This document shows positions 25,607 to 34,352 of a DNA stretch of 64,000 nucleotides, in pieces. Below the pieces are notes generated by a model. That model made no database searches. It had not been told where the DNA came from and worked only from the letters and a program-made list of their open reading frames with translations. The position numbers and the translations under genes were made by a program. Source of the DNA: Zobellia laminariae (GTDB lineage: Bacteria; Bacteroidota; Bacteroidia; Flavobacteriales; Flavobacteriaceae); contig NZ_RCNS01000003.1 of the NCBI RefSeq assembly GCF_009725995.1, positions 1,351,859 through 1,415,858 of the forward strand, written 5' to 3'. Numbering within the stretch: position 1 is the first letter of the stretch; each line of letters begins with the position of its first letter.

Positions 25607-26602
25607 TTATTTATGTTCTACAAATGGAAAATCTTCTTGCTCATAGACCATGTCGTACAATTGCTGTACTGGCGGATAGTCAGATTCATCTGCGAATTTC
25701 TCACATTCTAAAACTAACTCTTTAACCTTTTTGTCTATTGCTTTTATATCTTCTTCGGATGCGTAATTATTCTCTTTAATAATATCAAGTACTTGAGTAA
25801 TAGGGTCTATCTTCTGATATTCCTTTACTTCATCCTTAGTTCTATAATGCTGTGCATCTGACATAGAGTGACCCCTATATCTGTATGTTTTCATTTCTAG
25901 GAAAGTTGGCCCACCTCCAGAGCGCGCTCTATCAACAGCTTTACTAACTTCCTGAGCTACCGTAACAGGATCCATACCATCTACAGGACCACAAGGCATC
26001 TCATAACCTAAACCTAGTTTCCAAATTTCTGTAGAGTAAGATGTTCTTTCTACCGAAGTACCCATGGCATAACCGTTGTTTTCACAAATGAATACAACTG
26101 GAAGTTGCCAAAGCATAGCCAAGTTCAATGCTTCATGAAACGCACCTTGACGTACAGCACCATCACCCATATAACATAAGGTAACATTGTCTCTACCCGC
26201 GTATTTATCACCAAAAGCCATACCTGCACCTAAAGGAATTTGACCCCCTACGATACCGTGACCTCCGTGAAAACGGTGCTCTTTAGAAAAAATATGCATT
26301 GATCCACCCATACCTTGAGAGGTACCTGTAACCTTACCATATAATTCTGCCATTACTCTTTTAGGGTCAACTCCCATACCAATGGGCTGTACGTGATTCC
26401 TGTAAGCAGTAATCATACGATCCTTAGTTAAGTCCATTGCATGCAACGAACCAGCCAAAACCGCTTCTTGACCATTATACAAGTGTAAAAAACCTCTAAC
26501 TTTTTGTTGAATGTATACCTGTGCAAGCTTGTCTTCGAACTTACGCCAGAACATCATATCTTCATACCATTGCAGATATACTTCTTTAGTTATTTTTTTC
26601 AT
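25607..26602 (-). CDS. pdhA: Pyruvate dehydrogenase E1 component, alpha subunit
   Basis: Thiamine-pyrophosphate-binding E1 alpha subunit of 331 residues, partner of PdhB encoded 21 kb to the left. Characteristic segments are MFWRKFEDKLAQVYIQQKV near the start, GGSMHIFSKEHRFHGGHGIV, the ThDP motif beginning at CYMGDGAVRQGAFHEALN and ending ICENN (about 145-175), and the phosphorylation-loop-like YRYRGHSMSDAQHYR. pdhC follows after 9 bases, giving the flavobacterial pdhA-pdhC pair. The leader carries a -7-like octamer identical to that of pdhB, which would fit joint expression, though the octamer is common. Confidence 0.96.
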   Translation of the reverse strand: MKKITKEVYLQWYEDMMFWRKFEDKLAQVYIQQKVRGFLHLYNGQEAVLAGSLHAMDLTKDRMITAYRNHVQPIGMGVDPKRVMAELYGKVTGTSQGMGGSMHIFSKEHRFHGGHGIVGGQIPLGAGMAFGDKYAGRDNVTLCYMGDGAVRQGAFHEALNLAMLWQLPVVFICENNGYAMGTSVERTSYSTEIWKLGLGYEMPCGPVDGMDPVTVAQEVSKAVDRARSGGGPTFLEMKTYRYRGHSMSDAQHYRTKDEVKEYQKIDPITQVLDIIKENNYASEEDIKAIDKKVKELVLECEKFADESDYPPVQQLYDMVYEQEDFPFVEHK

Positions 26603-26677
26603 TGATGCTAATAATTTGGATTCTTGGTTACAACAACCTGACTATTCCACTTTATTTCGCGGAACGGACCAGAAGGG

Positions 26678-26685
26678 CAAAAATA
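26678..26685 (-). promoter_or_regulatory. Candidate -7 element of pdhA-pdhC
   Basis: TATTTTTG on the minus strand matches TAnnTTTG, 75 bases upstream of the pdhA ATG. No -33 TTG is seen at standard spacing. Confidence 0.4.
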
Positions 26686-26759
26686 CATATTAAATTAATA
26701 GTTGAAAAAAATAGATGAAAAAGGTTTGTTAGAATTTATCCTAAGGATGTCAAGAACTG

Positions 26760-27242
26760 TTACAAAAAGGAACTATCGAAGCCTAAAGGCAGAATATCGG
26801 CCATAGAATTACATTTGAAAACTTTGCCTTTTTCGCCCATCATCATTAATGCAATAGGTTTTTTCTGCTTGACTTCGTATTCAGAAATAGCCTGTCTGCA
26901 GTTGCCACAAGGTGCAGCTGGATCAGTTAATTGATAATTTATAGATGTAGCCGTAATAGCTATAGCCTTTACACCCACTCCCGGATATTTAGCTCCCGCG
27001 TAAAAAATTGCGACCCGCTCAGCACAAAGACCTGAAGGGTATGAAGCATTTTCTTGGTTATTACCAATAACAACCTCGCCATTTTCTAGTAGCACTGCTG
27101 CCCCAACTTGGAAATTGGAATATGGAGCATAGGCGTTCTTCCTAGCATTAATAGCATCTAACATTAATGCGTTATCTTCTTTTGAAAGCTCTTCAATAGA
27201 ATCAAAAATGGTCAATTCAAAAGTTATGTTCTGTTTTTGCAT
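26760..27242 (-). CDS. cdd: Cytidine deaminase
   Basis: Zinc enzyme that deaminates cytidine and deoxycytidine to uridine forms in pyrimidine salvage. At 160 residues it is the short homotetrameric type, with a slightly longer N-terminus than usual. The zinc and catalytic residues lie in YPSGLCAERVAIFYAG (Cys-Ala-Glu) and PAAPCGNCRQAISEYE (Pro-Cys-x-x-Cys). ARKNAYAPYSNFQVGAAVLL is the substrate-binding N-terminal motif. The gene sits between porV and pdhA on the minus strand, the arrangement seen in many Flavobacteriaceae, with a strong terminator separating it from porV. Confidence 0.95.
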   Translation of the reverse strand: MQKQNITFELTIFDSIEELSKEDNALMLDAINARKNAYAPYSNFQVGAAVLLENGEVVIGNNQENASYPSGLCAERVAIFYAGAKYPGVGVKAIAITATSINYQLTDPAAPCGNCRQAISEYEVKQKKPIALMMMGEKGKVFKCNSMADILPLGFDSSFL

Positions 27243-27261
27243 ACTTCTTTTAGTGAGGGCC

Positions 27262-27303
27262 TAAAATAAGAAAACCTACCGTATGGCAGGTTTTCTTATT
27301 TTA
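27262..27303 (-). terminator. Terminator after porV
   Basis: A long stem, AAAATAAGAAAACCT paired with AGGTTTTCTTATTTT around a short interior loop, lies between the porV stop (27318) and the cdd start (27242). T-rich flanks on the minus strand fit intrinsic termination. Confidence 0.88.
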
Positions 27304-27317
27304 TATTTATTGATTTC

Positions 27318-28466
27318 TTAATCATTATAGAATTCCTCCCCTAAGTTAAAGGTCACGGAAAAACGAAGTGAATTTTCAATTGGATTAGCAATTTTAGAGG
27401 TGGAGAATAAATATGATAAATCTATTTGTGCAGATTCAAACTTGAAACCTGCCCCCATAGTAAAATACTTTCTATACCCTTTTACATCGCTTTCATTAAA
27501 GTAACCCGTACGGAACATAAAAGCATCTTGATATGTATACTCTGCACCTAAAGCCCATGTCATTTCTTTTAGCTCTTCGCTAAAACCATCAGGCGCATCC
27601 CCAAAAGACTTGAAAACTCCGCTTAAAAAACCAATACTTTGGTATTCATCATTATCAATATAATTCAACTCCCCGTCGCCATTAAAATCCTGAGGTGTTG
27701 GCACTAACAATTTATTAAATTCAGAAGTAAAACCTAAAACATTATCCTGGTCAAGAATAAAATCGAAACCAAGACCAAACTTTAAGTTAGTAGGAATAAA
27801 ATTATCTTGGCCATTTTCATCATAAGCTATTTTACCTCCTAAGTTAGAAATATTAAAACCAGCCCTCCATCGACCATCAAACTTATTATAGGCTATTTCT
27901 CTCGAACGATAAAAACCAGCAACATCTACCGCGAAAGTACTTCCTGGCACAGCATCTACATTTTCTGTTTGAAATTTAAGATTAGACCTGATATATCTGC
28001 CGCCAACGGCCATTGAAAATGTAGGACTTAATTTTAATGAATAAGATCCATCCAAGGACAATTCATTAGGCTTAACTAAGTATCCGGCATCCGAAAAAGT
28101 TTGCCGAAACTCAATATCTCCCAATGTAAAATACCTAAGACTAACTGCAAATGCGCTCTGATCGTTTATTTTATTAAAATAGCTTGCGCTCAAAAGCCCT
28201 ATTCCTGAAACAGTATTCTGCAAATAAGGAGTATATCCCATACTAATCCCCATTTTACGCTCTGCGAACGCAAATTTTGCAGGGTTCCATTGTTGCGAAT
28301 ACGCATCGGTTGAAGTAGCTACACCTAAATCTCCCATACCTGCTGCTCTGGCATCTGCCGTAATATTCAGGAAAGGAACTGCTGTTGTAATTACCCGATC
28401 ACCTATTTCTTGGGCCGATATTTTACCTGTAAACACAAGCAAAACGAGTATTGAAAGTTTTTTCAT
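27318..28466 (-). CDS. porV: Type IX secretion system outer-membrane protein PorV
   Basis: FadL-like outer-membrane barrel that carries cargo from the SprA translocon to the PorU attachment complex in type IX secretion. Signal peptide at 1-18 (ending KISAQ), then the PorV-specific segment VPFLNITADARAAGMGDLGV (about 30-49) and DAYSQQWNPAKFAF, followed by alternating hydrophobic strands and a C-terminal FSVTFNLGEEFYND. The 382 residues fit the family. In Flavobacterium johnsoniae porU lies directly next to porV, adjacent to gldJ; here the place between porV and gldJ is a 465-base gap with no porU. The gene is monocistronic, ending at the terminator before cdd. Confidence 0.93.
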   Translation of the reverse strand: MKKLSILVLLVFTGKISAQEIGDRVITTAVPFLNITADARAAGMGDLGVATSTDAYSQQWNPAKFAFAERKMGISMGYTPYLQNTVSGIGLLSASYFNKINDQSAFAVSLRYFTLGDIEFRQTFSDAGYLVKPNELSLDGSYSLKLSPTFSMAVGGRYIRSNLKFQTENVDAVPGSTFAVDVAGFYRSREIAYNKFDGRWRAGFNISNLGGKIAYDENGQDNFIPTNLKFGLGFDFILDQDNVLGFTSEFNKLLVPTPQDFNGDGELNYIDNDEYQSIGFLSGVFKSFGDAPDGFSEELKEMTWALGAEYTYQDAFMFRTGYFNESDVKGYRKYFTMGAGFKFESAQIDLSYLFSTSKIANPIENSLRFSVTFNLGEEFYND

Positions 28467-28931
28467 TTTTTAATAGAGCTAAATTTAGTCGGTCAAATAT
28501 TACAATATAGTGCCACATCTAAAAAAAATATTAGATGTATTACATGTAAACGGCCATTTAAGGAATATCTTGCATAAGAATTACAATATTTTTAAATTTT
28601 CGTTTCAAATTAAAATCGGTGCACAAAGTACGTACATCTTTTGTAATTTCGCGTTCCTAAAAAATTATTAGGTTAGGCCCACATGTTTTTAAGCAAAAGA
28701 AATACGTGTAGCCATACTATAAAGCTATTTGTACCGTTATGATTTTTAAGGCGGCTTAGGTTATATCAAAACACAATAGCTCCTGTTTGACAAAATAATT
28801 TTTGGCAAATAAAATATTATGTGCAAAACATCGTTTTATATGCCGAAAGTGATACTAAAAATTAATCAAAATAAAATAACCACCTGCGCTACCATTTTAG
28901 CAGTGGTACTATTTGAACTCAAGTCCTAATT
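28467..28931. other. Intergenic region between porV and gldJ
   Basis: 465 bases between divergent genes with no ORF that I would support. The best short reading (36 codons from 28820, plus strand) shows no family resemblance. Promoters for both genes must lie here, but I found no exact TAnnTTTG at a convincing position. No fragment resembling porU was recognised. Confidence 0.6.
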
Positions 28932-30602
28932 ATGAAAAAACAGTTTATCAAAGTTGTACTTTCTTGTGCAGTACTAGCAGGAGGTTTTACAGTTACCAGC
29001 TGTAAGAAATCCGGTTCCTCCAAAGATGTGTCGAGAGCCACAGGTTGGAAAATAAATGCCAAAGAAGGTGGTTTTCAATACAATACGGATTTTAAAGAAC
29101 AAGAAACGGCTCCAGGCCTTGTATTTGTTGAAGGTGGTACTTTCACCAAAGGTAAGGTACAAGATGACGTTATGCATGATTGGAACAACACTCCAACATC
29201 GCAGCACGTTCAGTCCTTTTATATGGACGAGACTGAGGTAACTAACGTTATGTATTTAGAGTATCTTGATTATTTAAAGAGTGTTTATCCTCCAGAAGAT
29301 CCTAAATATACCAATATCTATAAAGGAGCTTTGCCAGATACATTGGTATGGAGAAACCGTTTAGGCTTTAACGAGACCATGACCAATAACTACTTAAGAC
29401 ATCCTGCTTACGCAGAATATCCTGTAGTTGGTATTAACTGGGTTCAAGCTACCCAATTTGCTGAATGGCGTACAGACCGTGTAAACGAAGTTATGCTAGA
29501 AAGAGAAGGATATTTGGCAGAAGATGCTAAATATAAAGCAGCACAAGGAGATGTTACAGGTACTTTCAGCACACAGGCTTATCTTAACAGACCTGAATCT
29601 GTTTACAATGGTCAAATAGATTCTTTACAAGGAAAAGCTAAAAAAGACAGTGTAAATACATTTGCAAAAAGAAGTAGCGGTGTAATTATGCCAGAATATA
29701 GATTACCTACAGAGACTGAATGGGAATATGCTGCCCAAGCAAACCAAGGTACTCGTGAATATAACAACTATAGAGGTAGAAAAAAATATCCTTGGGATGG
29801 TGATTACACTAGAAACGGACAACGCGTAGGTAGAGGTGATCAATTGGCCAACTTTAAGCAAGGTAAAGGAGATTACGGCGGAATTGCTGGATGGTCTGAT
29901 GATGGCGCTGATATTACTGCTCAAGTAATGTCTTACAAGCCTAACGATCTTGGACTTTATGACATGGCCGGTAACGTTGCCGAATGGGTAGCTGATGTTT
30001 ACAGACCTATAGTAGATGATGAAGTAAGTGATTTCAACTACTACCGTGGTAACATTTATATGAAAACTGCAATTGGCGAAGATGGCAAAGTAAACATTCT
30101 TAGAGATTCTGTAATGTATGATACTATGCCAAACGGAAAAATAATTGCCATGAATCTTCCAGGAGAAATTAAAATGGTTCCTGTTGATGAAGAAGAAACC
30201 TACCTAAGAACAAACTTCTCTTCTAGTGATAACAGAGGATACCGTGATGGTGATGCAGGTTCGTCTAGATTCTTTGACCAGTTTAGCGATGAGGATGAAG
30301 AACAAGAGGACAGCAAAAAAATGTACAACTCACCAAAGCACAGTGTTGAGCGTGACTCAGCAGGAAAGTTAGTACGTGAATATGACCACTCAAACAACAG
30401 ATCAACGTTAATTAATGACGAAGTAAGAGTTTACAAAGGTGGTTCATGGAGAGATAGAGCTTACTGGTTAGACCCAGCACAAAGAAGATATATGCCACAG
30501 TATATGGCTACCGATTATGTTGGTTTCAGATGCGCAATGTCTAGAGTTGGTTCTAAGTCTAAAACAAAGAACAAAACACCAAGGGGCAAAAAAGTAAGAT
30601 AA
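28932..30602 (+). CDS. gldJ: Gliding motility lipoprotein GldJ
   Basis: Outer-membrane lipoprotein needed for gliding and for stability of the type IX secretion components in Flavobacterium. The lipobox is TVTSCKKSG with Cys24. The rest is a formylglycine-generating-enzyme/sulfatase-modifying fold: GLVFVEGGTFTKGKVQDD, MDETEVTNVMYLEYLDYL, EYPVVGINWVQATQFAEWRT, RLPTETEWEYAAQ, LGLYDMAGNVAEWVADVY, then YKGGSWRDRAYWLDPAQRR and the terminal DYVGFRCAMSRVG. Copper or iron catalytic Cys pairs of true FGE are not evident, so the fold is probably structural. The 556 residues match the family. A terminator follows, and murF lies 70 bases downstream. Confidence 0.95.
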   Translation: MKKQFIKVVLSCAVLAGGFTVTSCKKSGSSKDVSRATGWKINAKEGGFQYNTDFKEQETAPGLVFVEGGTFTKGKVQDDVMHDWNNTPTSQHVQSFYMDETEVTNVMYLEYLDYLKSVYPPEDPKYTNIYKGALPDTLVWRNRLGFNETMTNNYLRHPAYAEYPVVGINWVQATQFAEWRTDRVNEVMLEREGYLAEDAKYKAAQGDVTGTFSTQAYLNRPESVYNGQIDSLQGKAKKDSVNTFAKRSSGVIMPEYRLPTETEWEYAAQANQGTREYNNYRGRKKYPWDGDYTRNGQRVGRGDQLANFKQGKGDYGGIAGWSDDGADITAQVMSYKPNDLGLYDMAGNVAEWVADVYRPIVDDEVSDFNYYRGNIYMKTAIGEDGKVNILRDSVMYDTMPNGKIIAMNLPGEIKMVPVDEEETYLRTNFSSSDNRGYRDGDAGSSRFFDQFSDEDEEQEDSKKMYNSPKHSVERDSAGKLVREYDHSNNRSTLINDEVRVYKGGSWRDRAYWLDPAQRRYMPQYMATDYVGFRCAMSRVGSKSKTKNKTPRGKKVR

Positions 30603-30626
30603 GCTCTTTAAAATATAATTTTCTAG

Positions 30627-30660
30627 AAAGTCCCGGTACATTATGCCGGGACTTTTTTTA
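30627..30660 (+). terminator. Terminator after gldJ
   Basis: AAGTCCCGG (30628-30636) pairs with CCGGGACTT (30646-30654) around a 9-base loop, followed by a T-run. It covers the upstream ATG at 30643, which is therefore not the murF start. Confidence 0.92.
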
Positions 30661-30672
30661 TACTTTTACTTT

Positions 30673-31950
30673 ATGAAAACAGCGCAATTACATAGTATCT
30701 TTTTGGAGTTTCCTGAAATATGTACGGATACTAGAAAAATAAAACAAAACAGTATTTTCTTTGCTCTAAAGGGAGATAACTTTAATGGAAACAAATATGC
30801 TTCTGCGGCATTAGAAAACGGTGCTGCATATGCCGTTATTGATGAAAAAGAATATGCAGAGTCTGATAAATATATTGTAGTTGATGATGTATTGAAGGCG
30901 CTTCAAGAATTGGCTTCCTTCCATAGAAATCATTCCACCGCTAAGGTTATTGGATTAACTGGAAGTAACGGCAAAACAACCACCAAGGAACTGATTAACT
31001 CAGTACTATCAAAAAAGTACCGCACCATAGCTACCAAAGGTAACCTCAACAATCATATTGGCGTACCCCTTACCCTACTCTCCATTAAAGAAGATACCGA
31101 GATTGCTATTGTAGAAATGGGAGCCAACCATCAAAAAGAAATTGAATTTCTATGTAGTTTGGCGCAACCAGATTTTGGATACATTACAAATTTTGGAAAA
31201 GCCCATATTGAAGGTTTCGGAAGTGAAGAAGGTGTTATTAAAGGCAAGAGTGAATTATATGATTTTCTAATTAAAAACGATAAACATGTTTTCATGAATG
31301 CAGATGACCCTATTCAACTTCAAAAATTGGGTGGTTACATCAAAAAATATGGATTTAGCACCAATCAAAAAGAGTTTTACAAAATAGCATTTTCAGGTGC
31401 AAACCCATTTGTAAAAGCAACTGTTGAAGATAACAGCATAGAATCGCAATTAGTAGGAAGTTACAACTTTACCAACTGCGCTGCTGCTATTCTAATGGGA
31501 AAATATTTTAATGTTCCTTTGGAAAAAATTAAGGAAGCCATAGAAGGCTACTCCCCTAGCAACAACCGTTCACAAATTATTACCCGTAACGGCCGACAAA
31601 TTATCCTTGATGCCTATAACGCCAACCCAACAAGCATGAAGGCCGCTCTAGAAAACTTTTCTCAAATGGAAGGGAATCACAAAATTGCATTTCTTGGGGA
31701 TATGTTCGAATTGGGAAGTATAGCCGCTGCAGAACACCAAAACATAGCCGATTTAGCCACGAAACTAAAATTTGATGAGGTGATACTTGTGGGCGAAAAC
31801 TTTAACCGTGTAGAAACTCACCTTAAGAAATATAGCTCGTTTGATAAACTCAAAGAGTTTCTTAAGGATAATCAACTACATTCAGAAAGTCTTATTCTTA
31901 TAAAGGGATCTCGAGGCATGGCTTTAGAACGAATTCTGGATACTATCTAA
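30673..31950 (+). CDS. murF: UDP-N-acetylmuramoyl-tripeptide--D-alanyl-D-alanine ligase
   Basis: Adds D-Ala-D-Ala to the UDP-MurNAc tripeptide in peptidoglycan synthesis. The 425 residues show the Mur ligase order: N-terminal EICTDTRKIKQNSIFFALKG, ATP-binding VIGLTGSNGKTTTKELI (about 94-110), the NLNNHIGVPLTLL and EMGANHQKEIEFL segments, and the C-terminal domain with NPTSMKAALENF and KIAFLGDMFELGSIA. I use the ATG at 30673, giving MKTAQLHSIF, because the ATG at 30643 lies inside the gldJ terminator. The gldJ-murF adjacency is familiar in Flavobacteriia. The gene ends before a convergent terminator. Confidence 0.95.
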   Translation: MKTAQLHSIFLEFPEICTDTRKIKQNSIFFALKGDNFNGNKYASAALENGAAYAVIDEKEYAESDKYIVVDDVLKALQELASFHRNHSTAKVIGLTGSNGKTTTKELINSVLSKKYRTIATKGNLNNHIGVPLTLLSIKEDTEIAIVEMGANHQKEIEFLCSLAQPDFGYITNFGKAHIEGFGSEEGVIKGKSELYDFLIKNDKHVFMNADDPIQLQKLGGYIKKYGFSTNQKEFYKIAFSGANPFVKATVEDNSIESQLVGSYNFTNCAAAILMGKYFNVPLEKIKEAIEGYSPSNNRSQIITRNGRQIILDAYNANPTSMKAALENFSQMEGNHKIAFLGDMFELGSIAAAEHQNIADLATKLKFDEVILVGENFNRVETHLKKYSSFDKLKEFLKDNQLHSESLILIKGSRGMALERILDTI

Positions 31951-31967
31951 TTACACTAAACAAGAAA

Positions 31968-31993
31968 GGGCGGCGCTCCCTAAAGCACCGCCC
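31968..31993. terminator. Hairpin between murF and the MscS-like gene
   Basis: GGGCGGCGCT pairs with AGCACCGCCC (one C-A mismatch) around a 6-base loop between two convergent genes. There is no strong T-run, so termination is likely but less certain than at neighbouring sites. Confidence 0.6.
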
Positions 31994-32016
31994 CAACTAT
32001 CTATTTACTTATAATA

Positions 32017-32840
32017 CTACCCTAACTTAACTCTGTTTTCTACAATTTCCTTTATAGGAACAATTAGCTTACCTTCTTTTGTATTCAAGGTTACACTTAT
32101 ATTATCTATTGCCTCTATAGTTCCTTCTATATCAGCAAACTTAACTTTATCGCCAACGGCATAATTTTTTCTTGCATAAAAAGTCTTTAATAGGCTCTCT
32201 ACCACATTTCTAGACCCAAGACCCAGACCTAATGCAAAGGCTAACAAAAATGCTCCAAGTATAAGGGTAAAGTTACTTGTGAACATAGACGTATCTATAC
32301 CCGCTTGGTTTAATGCAGTAATTGTCACAAAAATTATTATGACATAAAAACTATACTGCTTACAAGCTTACCTCCTCCAAAACCCATAGAGTCAAAGACG
32401 CTCTTTAACGCAGACTTTATAAGTTTAGCAGCATACAATCCGATCATAAGAATGACCATAGCACTAAGCAGAATAGGCAAGTAACGTAATAGGTTAGCAA
32501 TTTCTTGCGATATGATAGTTAACTCTACAATATCTGCAGCTACGATTATGAAGACTAATAAAAGAATGTATTTTACGAATTGAAGTAAAACTTTTTCAAT
32601 ATCGATTTTTACATTACTATCCCCAAACAACTTTGCTTCATTTATTTTATCCGAAAGCTTACTTAATTGCGCAATCTTAAATACTTTCTTTAAAACAAAA
32701 CGAACTATCTTACTAATAGCCCAACCAATCAGCAAAATTACTATTGCGCCTATAATGTTAGGCAATGCGGAAGCAATATCATTTATGATTGAGGTTAAGG
32801 TATTGAAAGCTAAATTTTGCCACTCTGAAACTTTATCCAT
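32017..32840 (-). CDS. MscS-like mechanosensitive channel protein, broken by a frameshift near 32350
   Basis: A small-conductance mechanosensitive channel-like protein of about 274 residues once repaired. The first part (32840 down to about 32337) has TM helices such as LPNIIGAIVILLIGWAISKI and YLPILLSAMVILMIGLYAAK, typical of the conserved TM-helix family; the second part carries a glycine-rich pore-like helix, LILGAFLLAFALGLGLGSRN, and the beginning of a beta domain, YAVGDKVKFADIEGTIEAID. The two parts lie in different frames; the 824 bases are one short of a whole number of codons. One extra T in the T5 run (plus-strand A5 at 32346-32350) would restore a continuous helix, VFYVIIIFVTITAL. 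It follows the 61-residue gene and ECF sigma factor. Confidence 0.8.
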
Positions 32841-32861
32841 TTTTCTCTTAGATGTTACGCG

Positions 32862-33047
32862 TTAAATAATGTCGGGGTTAGTTTTGAATATATCTTCAAT
32901 TGCAGACTTATAGTTACATGTGAACAAGTTAGCCATGTCCATAACAAGTTTAGCCGAAGCTATATCATCCATAACTTTCTTTTTCAAATGCGGAGGAACC
33001 TCATGTAGCGAGTCTTCCATTTCCTTAAATGGGTTTTTCTTTTCCAT
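32862..33047 (-). CDS. Small protein between ECF sigma factor and MscS-like gene
   Basis: A 61-residue, soluble-looking protein starting MEKKNPFKEMEDSLHEVP and ending IEDIFKTNPDII. It is rich in Lys, Asp and Glu with two predicted helices (about 17-36 and 40-57) and no membrane segment. I do not recognise a family with certainty. It begins 5 bases after the sigma factor stop codon and ends 21 bases before the channel gene, so the three are almost surely one operon. By position an anti-sigma-like or regulatory role is possible, but nothing in the sequence shows it. Confidence 0.7.
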   Translation of the reverse strand: MEKKNPFKEMEDSLHEVPPHLKKKVMDDIASAKLVMDMANLFTCNYKSAIEDIFKTNPDII

Positions 33048-33052
33048 AGACG

Positions 33053-33625
33053 TTATGGTATTTTATTATAAGCTTCCACTATACGTGACTTAGCTCGTTT
33101 CAGCCGCATTTTAACGGCACTTTCACCAACATCTAAAATTGAGGTCAGTTCTTTTATCGATATATCGTCTTGATATTTTAAAAGCAATATTTTTTTGTCC
33201 TCGGGATCAATCAATTCCAAGGCTTTTTTAAGTTTTTCCGAACGCATATTCGCTATTTCCGCATCATCATCCACAACCGCCATAGGCTTCGTAGATTCGG
33301 AAATAGAATCAGACTTATCGCTCATCAACCTCTGCTTGTTCCTGTTTACATAATTCACACAAAAATTATATGTGAATGCGTATACCCAGGTAGAGAATTT
33401 TGATTTTCCTTTAAAACTTGACAGTTTTACAAAAAGCATCAAAAAAACATCTTGCGTAAGATCTTGAGCTTCTGCTTGCGAATTGGAAAAACTGTAACAT
33501 TTATTATACACCCTTTGAGCATACCTATCGTAAAGCACGGCAAACAGCATGGCATTATTGTGCCTAGCTATTTTTCGCACGAGCTCTTCATCCGACATTG
33601 ACTCCGGTACTACTTCTGTTTCCAA
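33053..33625 (-). CDS. ECF-type RNA polymerase sigma factor
   Basis: A 190-residue sigma-70 family regulator of the extracytoplasmic-function group. Region 2 (about 25-95) contains LYDRYAQRVYNKCYSF, EAEDLTQ-like AEAQDLTQDVFLMLF and the STWVYAFTYNFCVNYVNRNK promoter-melting segment; a variable linker follows (about 96-130); region 4 (about 131-185) has ALELIDPEDKKILLLKYQDD and the helix-turn-helix ELTSILDVGESAVKMRLKRA. It heads a putative operon with a 61-residue protein and an MscS-like channel, which would suit an envelope or osmotic stress response, inferred from context. No anti-sigma factor with a membrane helix is encoded immediately downstream. Confidence 0.93.
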   Translation of the reverse strand: METEVVPESMSDEELVRKIARHNNAMLFAVLYDRYAQRVYNKCYSFSNSQAEAQDLTQDVFLMLFVKLSSFKGKSKFSTWVYAFTYNFCVNYVNRNKQRLMSDKSDSISESTKPMAVVDDDAEIANMRSEKLKKALELIDPEDKKILLLKYQDDISIKELTSILDVGESAVKMRLKRAKSRIVEAYNKIP

Positions 33626-33879
33626 TATTTGGTATAGGTTGCTTGTTACTTAATTGCGATTCATAAATAAACAAAAAATCTCTTTATGAATCTTAACAGA
33701 CTTATCAAAGACATGCAAAGGTAAAAATATACCATCAAGAACCACCCTTAATGTTTAAAAGTAATTAACGAGACTTCTTATTGACCAAAATACATGTTTG
33801 CTACATATTTCAAAGAACGCCTAGGAAAGGCATTTGCCTTAACAAAAATGGATACTAAAAACTGACTCTTAAGTTAAAA

Positions 33880-34176
33880 CTAAACGTTCAATTTTTCATG
33901 TCTTCTGCGATAGGTTTTTTCTATCTTTTCCAGTCTTTTTTGTCTCGCCTTTTCATTTGCTAAACTTAAAGATTTTCTCTCCTTAGCTGCAGCCTCATCT
34001 GCAAGACCTAAAGATTTTGCCTCATTTATCACAGAGTCATCCGCGAAACCTATTGGCTTAATGTCCTTGGTTACGCCATTTGGCGAAAAAAGTATGTTAG
34101 GTAACATTACTACCATACCTAAAAGGAATATGGCAATACTTATACTGAAAAAAACAAATACAAGATCATTCATCAT
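33880..34176 (-). CDS. Small membrane protein with three 14-residue repeats
   Basis: A 98-residue protein that I cannot assign to a family. A hydrophobic helix at about 5-28 (VFVFFSISIAIFLLGMVVML) is followed by three consecutive 14-residue units at 39-52, 53-66 and 67-80 built on the pattern (A/R)KSLxLA(D/N)Ex; compare AKSLGLADEAAAKE and RKSLSLANEKARQK. The tail is strongly basic (KIEKTYRRRHEK). The likely topology is a membrane anchor with a helical charged tail. It lies on the same strand as the ECF sigma operon, about 250 bases upstream, and is preceded by another one-helix protein. I infer only that it is a membrane protein of unknown role. Confidence 0.65.
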   Translation of the reverse strand: MMNDLVFVFFSISIAIFLLGMVVMLPNILFSPNGVTKDIKPIGFADDSVINEAKSLGLADEAAAKERKSLSLANEKARQKRLEKIEKTYRRRHEKLNV

Positions 34177-34352
34177 ATAGTAATTTAGTTAGTGTATAGA
34201 ATTAGACACAACAATTATTAAAAAGTCACATCAAATAATATACTTCTACAAATACGATAGATAAATTTAGAAAATCAGTCAAAAATAAGGACTACTCTTG
34301 AAGCGCTACAAACTGAAAAGGGAATAAAAAAGACTACTGTAACAGACAGATA

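Noticed and set aside
28820..28930. 36-codon ORF just upstream of gldJ, considered as a leader peptide or porU remnant
   Set aside because: It shows no signal peptide or PorU motif and ends right before gldJ; chance is sufficient.
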